Assembly (NCBI GenBank): GCA_963576475.1
Contig: OY754972.1
Coordinates: 8,361,062 to 8,425,061, forward strand
Source: Molanna angustata
Lineage: Eukaryota; Arthropoda; Insecta; Trichoptera; Molannidae
Length of the DNA stretch: 64,000 nt
Direction: 5' to 3'
The first letter of the stretch is position 1. Each line of letters opens with the position of its first letter. This document shows, piece after piece, positions 55,413 to 64,000 of the stretch. Position numbers and translations under genes: made by a program. Under the pieces are notes generated by a model. The model did no database searches and was not told the DNA's origin. It worked only from the letters and a program-made list of their open reading frames with translations.

Positions 55413-55929
55413 TTCTAATGCATCTATATAATAAATGTTATTATACTGTAAATTTTCCGGAAATAAAATTAAAAAAAATAAAAATAATCAATTCGTGATC
55501 AAAAATCAATTGTTTCGAAGATATTATGGCCTTTTGAAAATGCAAAATGACGAAATTTTCTTTTTTTGTTTTTTTTTTTTACATTTTAAGCTTTTGATAA
55601 ATACCTACATATGTTTGTGGCTTTTACCTCAATTAATAAACATTAGTTTGTGTTCTTCTTCTTCTTCGTTTCCTCATCCTCCCATATTTTTTTGAGAGTC
55701 GGCTCTACTTATTTTTATCCTCTATGCATCTCTATTTCCACCATCGTTTCATCCAGTTGTGCGTTCCTCGACTCTTTCTCCGTACCACTCAACCATGTAA
55801 AATAATATAAACCTTTTTTTCTGTACACTTGAAATTTGAATAAGATAAATCACGATATTTCCAGCAGTGATATCCAAATGTATTTGAGAGACAATCCCGA
55901 TTAATATAATAATTTATCTAGTTTGTTAA
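55413..55929. other. Mostly unassigned
   Basis: 55640-55800 (CTTCTTCTTCGTTTCCTCAT and GAGAGTCGGCTCTACTTATT) may be an inverse RTE 3' end like 59455-59650; frames are not convincing. Confidence 0.35.
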
Positions 55930-55954
55930 TTGGTATTCAGTTTAAATTGGATTT

Positions 55955-57262
55955 TAAAAAATACGCCAAGCTATTTATACATAGAGACGTTATATGAGAG
56001 CAAAATGCTCTACAATCTTGGTTTCAACACACATGCCTATGCAGATGACCGCATACTGTTCAAGTCCTGTTCACCTGAATTTAAATATCATTTAACACAC
56101 GAGGTATCCACATGCATAAATCAGATATCCACCTGGATGTGTAAGAACAAGCTAAAACTGAACCCAACAAAAACTGAGTTCCTTTGGCTTGCCTCGCCTC
56201 GGAGGCAACAATACATAAATAATGACCCCATTGTAATTCAAAATGTCGAAATTACTCCTTCTAACTGCGTAAAATTTCTTGGTATACATATCGACAGTGC
56301 ACTCTCTATGGATAAACACATTTCTTCCATAGTCAGACAAAGTTGTTACTTTCTCAGACAACTTAGACCTATTCGAAGGTGTCTCTCGACAAATGCTGCT
56401 AAGGTCCTTATAAATTCTTTAATAGTTTCCCGTGTAGATTATTGTAACGCCATATTAGCACACCTACCGCAATACCAAATCCATAGAATACAACTCATCC
56501 TCAATGCAGCAGCCCGTTATATTTACCAGATTGATCGTTTCTCGCATGTCTCACCAACACTTCACAAACTTCATTGGCTGAAGAGCCCAGAACGTATAGA
56601 ATTTAAAACATGTCTCCTTGTCTTTAAAGCACTCAATAGCATGGCCCCGGAATATATATCGGAACTTTGTGTTCCATTTTCACCTAACAATAAACAAAGT
56701 ACGCTAAGATCAATGACCCAATCCAATAAAAAACTAGTAGAAACCAATCTCACAAATAAGCCAAAATACCTATATCGATCTTTTGGCGTTTCTGGACCAA
56801 AGTCATGGAACAATCTTCCAATGGATATAAGATGTGCCGAAAATATCAATGAATTCAAGAAGAAATTAAAAACTCATCTTTTCCGCAAGTCGTATACAGA
56901 TTGTCCTTCATCCGTTCAATAATATTATGTGTACTAAATATTATGCCAGTTTACTTTGAATCGACTATTTTTTATAATTAATTTCATCTGGATTATGTAA
57001 CAAGATTAATTTGTGATTTCTAGGTATTTTTTTAAGTTTTATATTTCACCATTTTCAATGTGTTAGCTATAGGACTAATTTTAACTTAATTTTAACTTAT
57101 TGAATTTTTTAAAGTTTTATGTTTCACCATTTTCAATGTGTTAGCTATAGGACTAATTTTAAATAATTTTTTGCAAACTGAAAGCGCCTTTGAGGTGACC
57201 ACGGTTGTCACTAAACGGCGCTTTATAAATTGTCCTTATTATTATTATTATTATTACAAAAA
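55955..57262 (+). mobile_element. CR1-like LINE with YADD block, 5'-truncated
   Basis: The open frame 55930-56922 (330 residues; homology from about residue 15) has YADDRILFKSC, then MCKNKLKLNPTKTEFLW, FLGIHIDSALSMDKHIS, SRVDYCNAILAHLPQYQ, NAAARYIYQ, LHWLKSPERIEFKTC, then SFGVSGPKSWNNLPMDI and KKKLKTHLFRKSY. Two of the catalytic aspartates (YADD) are present; the N-terminal fingers and the endonuclease are missing. The 3' UTR has a ~75 bp tandem duplication (57030-57165) and ends GTCACTAAACGGCGCTTTAT, then AAAT and (TTA)n, as at 3290-3328. No stop interrupts the frame. The predicted first residues, before LYIETLYESK, are probably flank. Confidence 0.9.
57028..57165 (+). repeat. Tandem duplication in the CR1-like 3' UTR
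   Basis: TTTCACCATTTTCAATGTGT followed by TAGCTATAGGACTAATTTTA is present twice, ~76 bp apart. Confidence 0.88.
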
Positions 57263-57955
57263 TGGTAGGTACATTTTTACGATTTCTTACAATATCACCA
57301 AGAAAGAGCACACACACTACAGAATAAATTAGGGGAGAAAGATATCATACAATAATAGAAACACACTGCAGACATATTTTCTCTTTTATTCCGGTGCAAT
57401 CATATTATAATCATCTCTCACACTGACGAACAAAGAGATCATCTCTCAAAGAGACGAACTTATATTCAATCATAGATGTGTGAAAAATTCATTCAACAAA
57501 ATTCCTCTTAATAGCTACAAGTGAATATGAGTTGACTACTCTCTCGTTTACTATAAATAAAAATAAATGTCGAAAAATCTATATAAATATATTAGTTATT
57601 GAATAAATATGCAGCATTAACGATAAATCTGGTTGTTCCTTTACAGTTCTAGTGTAACTTTCAAAAGTGCTGTAAAAATTAAGTGAGGTATGCGCTTTAG
57701 TCTGTTTACCGAATTGAAACACTAGTAACGAATCTATTATTTTATATACATATATATATTTTTTTATTTTTTTTTTGTAAAAGGCGAGTACACATACTAC
57801 ATTACATAAAGTAAAACAATTATATATATAATGAGACATCCAAAACGAGTACCTATCTCGACTCACCTTTGAGTATCATATTGTGAAATTATCATATTAT
57901 TAATTAACAGAAATAAGGAAGAAATGGAGTATCGAGGAAATAGGGAGGAGGATAG
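57263..57955. other. Unassigned
   Basis: No recognised features; AT microsatellites at 57750-57770. Confidence 0.35.
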
Positions 57956-58222
<267 letters not shown>

Positions 58223-58344
58223 ATTTTTTTATCATATCGACAATTATACAATCGAGAATTTTTAATTGCCCATGATATATCAAATTATTTTTATGATACA
58301 ATAATACAATAGGTGCTTCCATTCTTTTAAATCATTGTTTTCGA

Positions 58345-58592
58345 GTGTCCCGTAAGAGCCGGGTAATCGAAAATACAACAGGCAACAATAACATCTCACA
58401 TAGTTCAGCAACGAGGTTCACCACCCATTCTGAATTTAGTGCCTTTCTTGTTGAAACGAGACTGGTGTGTGGGTATACATAGATGTGTTGTTCTCCCTTT
58501 TATAAAGCAATGCACACCCGCAAACCTTTCGCTGGTTACCCCACATTGTGGGATATGCCGTGATGGTATGAATGAATGAATGAATAAAAAAA
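58345..58592 (+). repeat. Rep-E, uninterrupted copy
   Basis: GTAAGAGCCGGGTAATCGAA to ACATTGTGGGATATGCCGTG, then ATGGTATGAATGAATGAATG. The last part (GGGATATGCCGTGATGGTAT) equals the RTE 3' end at 25770-25785, so Rep-E may be a short non-autonomous derivative of that LINE. Confidence 0.83.
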
Positions 58593-59095
58593 ATAAAACA
58601 TTTTATTAGGAATGCTTGAAAGCAATAATAATACCGATCGAGCCTCTCTAGAATTAATCAATACGTTGTGCCGATATCGATTGGAAAATTTAATTGAAAA
58701 TTATGAGAAAATTTGTTCCCTTCCAATATTATGTAATAATTATTCCTGTAAACGAAATGTCAGCAAAATAACAAATCAATTATCTGAATGTCAATTATTG
58801 TCATGTAATAAAATACACCTTCGTAAATATTTGGTGCAAAAAAATATTTAATAAAACTCAGTATGAGTCAATCAAATTGATTCGATCAAAAATTTGTAAT
58901 TAATAATTAGTAAAAAGTAACTTCTTAAAAATTATACGATTAAAATATAACAAGTTGCATGTAACACATGAGATCCAACTGTCGATGGCGATGGTATGTG
59001 TAAAGTGTAAGAATACGTCAAAATCCATGCATGTTGTAAATAAAAATAAATAAACGTAACAAACTATGAGCCCTTACATCCAAATTATTGAATAT
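58593..59095. other. Unassigned
   Basis: The frame 58612-58851 (79 codons, three CxxxxC-like cysteines, ends in a run of charged residues) is not recognised and has no splice or start support. Confidence 0.35.
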
Positions 59096-59097
59096 AT

Positions 59098-59163
59098 TAC
59101 CTCCGCACTATCCTATCCTGACATACAAAAAAATGTATGTCAGGATAGGATACTGCGGAGGTC
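59098..59163. repeat. Near-perfect palindrome
   Basis: ACCTCCGCACTATCCTATCC, TGACATACA, a 7 nt spacer, then the full inverse ending ATACTGCGGAGGT. About 29 bp arms with one mismatch. A diverged single arm is at 8880-8905. Confidence 0.93.
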
Positions 59164-59454
59164 AGTCCTTTTTTTCTTACCCAGAATATGAACACAGCTT
59201 GATGGTATGTAAAGTATCAAACTATTGAAAGTAACCGTTGTGTGTATAATGCCATACAAATTATATGAAACTACACTTTTAATTTTATTTACACTGACAG
59301 CGTTGACTATGTAGAATTCCTCTTTTAAATAAATTAAACACATTTATTTTTTCTACATTTACATTTATTTTTATTTTTTTTCTTTCTACATTTATTTTTT
59401 CCTCTTCAGGACGACCGTTTCGCCTGGTGAAGGCCTTTTCAACTGGTCTTTTCA
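59164..59454. other. Unassigned
   Basis: AT-rich; nothing recognised. Confidence 0.3.
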
Positions 59455-59650
59455 ACTTATGCTCTCTCTCTCTCTTCTTCGTTTCCTCAATGCTGAGGGT
59501 GGTGATCTATGGGGCCCCCAGTCGCCCCCAGTTATCTCTACCCTCTGCAGCTCGCACCGCAGAATAAAAGTCGTTCCCGGTCATCTCCTTAATTTGGTCA
59601 CACCATCGCGCAGGAGATCTGCCTCTACTTATTTTGCATGGTACACTTAT
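59455..59650 (-). pseudogene. RTE-like LINE C-terminal end
   Basis: Minus strand: GRSPARWCDQIKEMTGNDF, then YSAVRAAEGRDNWGRLGAP, a stop, and a GAGGAAACGAAGAAGAGAG tail. GRSPARW corresponds to the GRPxxRW block. Confidence 0.75.
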
Positions 59651-59921
59651 TATAACTTTTTTTCTTTCACCAATTTTTATTATTTCATGATATCAACCGA
59701 TTTTGGAGCAGATTCGCTCTCTCATCCGAACAAACTTTTTTGGATGAGAGAGCGGGTTATAGTTAAAAGTTACCTATGAAATATAATGCAACATGTCTTA
59801 AAATGAAAATACAGTGAATGTAAAAGATAATAATCAAATAATGAGCGCAGTAGGTATAAGAGTTTTGTAAAACTTTATCCGTCGAAGTAGAGGGTAATGT
59901 TAAAATTGAGACAATACACTT
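59651..59921. other. Unassigned
   Basis: Contains an inverted pair GCTCTCTCATCCGAACAAAC / TTTTTTGGATGAGAGAGC at 59716-59755; otherwise nothing. Confidence 0.4.
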
Positions 59922-61168
59922 CCAGTCCAATTCAGTAACTTTATCAACTAAAATCGGAACGTTGTAAAATTTTAAACTGAAAGTTATTTGAACTTAATTT
60001 CGTGTTATGTAACTGAAGTTGTTCCTAAAAATAAAAACTACAAAATTAGTGCATCGTAGATAATAATTTGAATTCAGATGTTTATTTATGTCATGTCGCC
60101 GTAATATCACCTAACCGTCCTAACCTAACATTTAAATTGATTTCCACTAATATTCTTTGGTTTTATTTTCAACATAATTTCTTTATTTTTCCCTGGTTCG
60201 CCCTATCCTGGAATACGTATATCCTGTCTGGTCTCCCCATTATGCAACACACATAAACCGTATCGAAAGGATACAAAATATATTTATTAAACACCTTAAC
60301 TGAAAAGCATTTCTTGATTTCCCGTCGTATCGTGAGGCAAGGATTTACCATTGCATTGATTCACTCGAAAACAGACGTACTGTATCTGATAATAATAAAA
60401 TTGATTCTCCTGCTCTCTTAAATTACCTATATATCTTTCAACATCCCTACCCGTAGAACTAGACACACTCCTCTTTTCCGCCTAACCACTCAACACACCA
60501 ACTATGCTCAACATGCAACAATATACAGAATCTGTAATACATACATACAATAGGCATTTCCAAGAAATCGACATATTCTTATTTAGCGCCCCCACATTAA
60601 AAAAATATATCAAACTTAAAATTTCATCCTCATAATCAAATTTAACACTTAATATACTGACATATATGCAATTTCACACATCATTCACACAATATCTCAC
60701 CATAATATGTAACTATTCCTAATGTGTCTTAATATACTACAATAACTTCAGCGACAACCTGTAATTGGCTTTATTATTAATCAAATCATCTTTTTTATAT
60801 ATAATTTATTATATGCTGTATGTTGTCCTCTAAATAAATAAATAAATAAATAATGCAACACGTGTAAATTATCCTTTTTTCCGTACAAAACTGATATTTT
60901 CAACTTAATTAAAATATCCCGGACTGCTGTGAAAATAAGTAGTACGCTTTCAATAAGTTGTGAACTAAAATAAGAACGTTTTGACAGTTGATTCGACTAA
61001 AGTGTTGTTATAGAATAGGGAATTGGACTAATTCATGAGTTAGTTGGAGTAAGAATGTTCCTTAATAAGAACGATTTTCAGCGTTATAAAATATCAACTT
61101 GGACTATGTGGAATAACAACGCACCTATTTTATCCGGAACGTTCTTAAATAGTTATAGAATTGGACGT
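59922..61168. repeat. Rep-J copy 2, split by a LINE fragment
   Basis: Left end CAGTCCAATTCAGTAACTTT, right end AGTTATAGAATTGGACGT. The left part (59922-60177) and right part (60853-61168) align with copy 1 at 26576. The insertion point is within ~15 bp of the SINE-A insertion of copy 1. Confidence 0.85.
60178..60852 (+). pseudogene. LINE (CRTN group) C-terminal remnant in Rep-J
   Basis: Starts VRPILEYVYPVWSPHYATH, then INRIERIQNIFIKHLN and a stop, then YREARIYHCIDSLENRRT, then after gaps NYAQHATIYRICNTY. It ends with a (AAAT)n tail at 60832-60852. At least three stops or frame changes. Confidence 0.8.
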
Positions 61169-61275
61169 AATATTAAATGTTGGATCAGAGGACATGCCAA
61201 AAGTGGATTACAATGAACTCTAAAATTATCTGAAGAAGATGAAACATGACAACAGTCCGAACTTTTTCTAGGCAC

Positions 61276-61957
61276 CCTTAGGTAAGGCGCGCATGGAAGC
61301 TTAAATTCATCAGCCGATTATTATCGGCCGATAGTGAAATCGGCGCGCATAAAGCGATTGATTCATCGGCCGATCGGTTCTAACGCACATGGAAGCTTAT
61401 AGAATCGTACGATTAGAAATAACAAGGCGGTTATCATTCGTATATTTAAATTACAATATGTATATTCATAATTTTTAATATATGATTAAAAATAAGATTT
61501 TTTTTTGAAGTAGCGTGTGTTTGTGCTCTTATCCTCAAAATGCGTAAAAAAAACGTTAAAAACAGTACTGGGTTCATTCGCTAAGTGCTATATTACTGAA
61601 AGGACAATTTGCCCGGTCCTACGAAGATTTAAGATCACACCCTGAGAAGTTATTTAACTACACCAGAATGTCAGTCAATATGTAGTTTCGATATGTTAAT
61701 GTACTTCTCGATCTACTGCGCTCGGACGATGAAATTATCGGTGAGCATGCGCCATGCGCGCCCTCTCATACAACAGGATTAGTTTAAAAAAATCGGCCGA
61801 TCGAGATCGGAGATTTTTTTTGGTCTCGTCACAGATTTTTCATTCGGCCGATTCTGTTAGCTTTTATGTGCGCTCTTACATGTAATTCGTATGTTGTAGC
61901 TCACCAATAATTAATCGGCCGATGAAATTAGCTTCCATGCGCGCCTACCTTTAAACA
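61276..61957. mobile_element. MITE-L with sub-terminal CGGCCGAT repeats
   Basis: Ends AGGTAAGGCGCGCATGGAAG and its inverse CTTCCATGCGCGCCTACCT. ATCGGCCGAT-like units recur at least seven times near both ends. No transposase frame in the AT-rich centre. The target duplication is not resolved. Confidence 0.82.
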
Positions 61958-62526
61958 TCACAAAAAATAGTTTAATTATTTAATCCTATTTGAACATTCA
62001 GCTCGTAGGCATCACCTTACAATTAATAATAAAATACGAAACCAAAGTTGTGAAAATAAACTCGTATGCGCCATAAACTAAACAAAAGATGAAATACTTA
62101 ACATTTTATGGTGCCACATAAAACTTTATTATTCTTATCACTGGTGCGATCTTCAGTTTTTACCCCCACGACATTAAGGCCGTATTAAAAGTTACGTCAA
62201 CTTTGGCCTCGAAAAATCTTTTATTTTCTAATGAAATTTAAGATGGCATCAAAGAAAAATGAAATTGTACCTATAGTTAAAATTAAGAGATGGCGTGTTT
62301 TGAATTGGGACAATAATTATAAAAATAAAAATTATATTCAGCATTTCGTTCGCGTTAAATTTATATTTTGTGGAGTTTAGAGTGAATTCATTACACCGTT
62401 TTACAAATGAACCTATTTAAAATAGTTAGTACTATTAGTTGGCTTTCGTCACACTTTTTTCAGCGTTTGTATTAGTCAAACGTATTTTTTTCTGGGTTAA
62501 TATATTGATTTACATGTAAGAAATAC
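61958..62526. other. Unassigned
   Basis: No recognised features on either strand. Confidence 0.35.
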
Positions 62527-62702
62527 CGACTGCTACGGCACAGTCGGTAAGCTGTTTGGATTCTGTAGGGGCTTCCTGGGTTCGATCCCCAGCAGAGGAG
62601 AAATCTATTTAAATTAATTTCTCATCCGATTTTCAGATTCTCTGTTCTGGAAACACTGGTTAGTTGGAAGAAATCGGCATATAGCAATAAACTCATACTT
62701 CG
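62527..62702 (+). mobile_element. SINE-B copy
   Basis: GCTACGGCACAGTCGGTAAG, B-box GGGTTCGATCCCCAGCAGAG, body GAAACACTGGTTAGTTGGAA, then GAAATCGGCATATAGCAATA and AACTCATAC. The 3' stem-loop is eroded. Confidence 0.83.
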
Positions 62703-62751
62703 TTTAGAAAACACAAGACTTAAACATACAATACAAACATGGTTATATTTA

Positions 62752-62878
62752 TTTATTTATTTATTTGGGAAGCCAACAGCTCATTTACATTTTTTATAAT
62801 ACAAATTTTAACATAGACTTCAGAGCCAATAACAAGCTTTCCATCAATAACAAGAAAATACTGTAAACAACTCATGTT

Positions 62879-62923
<45 letters not shown>

Positions 62924-64000
62924 CACATATACAATGTTGTTTGGGATGGATAGGAGGGTACGAGGGAGGAAAATTAGGAGCGTATCACCTTCAATATCTC
63001 GCGACGAAACTTATCATATTTCACATTGAAGATGTCCACCCCGCCCCGGCTGAGAACAACGTGTTATGAGAATCACATACGCGTGGAATTGTAGCATTCT
63101 TTCTGATATTTGTTCTACATACCGGAACATGTAAAAGTTCAGATCGGCGAACCATTCTACCTGGAACATGGATACCCACTAGGTTAACAAGCTCAGGTGA
63201 GTCGATGGCACCGTTCAGAATTTTATGCAGCAGCGATTGGTCGTGCAAGACTCTTCTAGATTCGAGAGTGTCGAGTCTGTGATATTTTAATGATTCCCTA
63301 TAGTCAGTAAAATTTAAATGAAATTTATGATTTAGGTAGTTAATGAATTTATGTTGTACTCTTTCAATTCTAGTGATATGTGTTACATATAAAGGGGACC
63401 AAATTTGTGTACAAAATTCAAGGTGGGGGCGTATATAGGTGGTGTATAAAGTATAAAAAGTGTTAATATTTCTGAAAGGCCTGCTTATGCGGATAATAAA
63501 TCCCAACATCTTATTTGCTTTGCTAATTATATTATTAATGTTTTCAATGTAATTTAACTTAGAATCAAGTATCACACCCAGGTCTCTTATATAATTGACT
63601 TCATTGATGTTCAAGTCATTGAAGGTATACGTGAAGTTTATCTTGTTTATGTTGTGGGTAAATGTTATTTTATTGCATTTCAATATGTTCAGCTTTAATT
63701 TATTTAATGTACAGTAAGAGTATAATCTGTCAAGGTCTTCTTGAAGTTTGTAGCAGTCGGTTATGGAGTTAATTGCGTAGTATACCTTCATGTCATCAGC
63801 AAATGCGAGATACGACGAATGAATAAAACATTTGTGAATGTCGTACGTGTAGATGTTAAATAAGAGAGGACCTAGGTGAGATCCTTGGGGGACACCTGAA
63901 GGAGGAACAAAGAAGCTTGATTTAAATCCTTCGACCTTCACTGACTGCATTCTATTCCGAACGTATGATGTAAACCACCTGAACAAGTCTCCATGTATGC
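62752..64000 (-). mobile_element. LINE (CRTN group) with reverse transcriptase, runs past the window
   Basis: The minus frame opens beyond 64000 (IHGDLFRWFTSYVRNRM) and ends at 63021. It holds SGVPQGSHLGPLLFNIY, catalytic AFADDMKVYY, LNKLKLNILKCNKITFT, RDLGVILDSKLNY, YIRPHLEFCTQIWSP, TRIERVQHKFINYLNH, LDTLESRRVLHDQSLLHK and the terminal VCRTNIRKNATIPRVCDS block. SGVPQGSHLGPLLF and FADD place it with CR1-superfamily-like LINEs; the exact clade is open. The frame is intact for at least 320 residues. The 3' UTR holds a (CA)n run at 62882-62921 and ends in (AAAT)n at 62752-62766. The endonuclease would lie to the right, outside the window. Confidence 0.9.
62882..62921. repeat. (CA)n microsatellite in a LINE 3' UTR
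   Basis: About 20 CA units. Confidence 0.95.

Noticed and set aside
58612..58851. 79-residue Cys-containing ORF as a small gene
   Set aside because: No recognised family, no promoter or splice evidence, and base composition like the surroundings; reported only as unassigned.

Overview
The window looks like intergenic and intronic DNA of an insect, most likely a moth or butterfly (Lepidoptera). The evidence is an AT-rich, intron-bearing sequence with very low gene density, GTAGGTAC/ACCTAC-rich text, many tRNA-headed SINEs, and RTE-type LINE 3' ends finishing in GCGTGATGGTATG plus short tandem tails. The order is an inference; no marker gene fixes it. There are no operons, CRISPR arrays or prokaryotic signals.

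Only one host gene is visible. Two consecutive plus-strand exons (20252-20360 and 22547-22744) encode the middle of a selenium-binding protein 1 / methanethiol oxidase (SELENBP1 family). They have GT-AG splice sites and matching phases across a 2.2 kb intron. I recognise no earlier or later exon, so the gene probably runs off both sides through introns full of repeats.

Everything else I can name is mobile or repetitive DNA. LINE remnants fall into four groups: RTE-like (C-terminal GRPxxRW blocks; 2.4-3.8, 5.7-6.2, 12.7-13.2, 25.3-25.8, 29.9-30.3, 38.0-39.1, 52.5-52.9 kb and others), a CR1-like family with the 3' end GGCGCTTTATAAAT (2.4-3.3 and 55.9-57.3 kb), a second LINE group with CRTN and LWN blocks (6.5, 33.1, 36.8, 45.6, 60.2 and 62.8-64.0 kb), and a Penelope-like element (49.6-50.6 kb) with a GIY-YIG endonuclease reading frame and hammerhead-ribozyme-like motifs in its inverted arms. 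tRNA-derived SINEs form three families, called A, B and C here. Non-autonomous or unclassified dispersed families are called Rep-D, E, F, G, J, K and T and MITE-H, I, L and P. Minisatellites and microsatellites fill much of 10.4-11.8, 14.4-14.9, 17.1-17.4, 18.9-19.4, 26.3-26.6, 45.3-45.6, 48.4-48.8 and 58.0-58.2 kb.

The layout is strongly nested, and several insertions can be read exactly from target-site duplications: CR1 in RTE (2.4-3.8 kb), RTE in the centre of a palindrome (5.6-6.3 kb), Rep-F in SINE-A (27.9-29.0 kb), and SINE-A plus RTE in Rep-E (37.6-39.2 kb). The most interesting items are the Penelope-like element with its ribozyme motifs, the Rep-F composite elements with head-to-tail junctions and 12-13 bp duplications, the TTAA-flanked ~685 bp palindromes, a minisatellite that arose inside LINE coding sequence, and a 3' end shared by SINE-B and a LINE.
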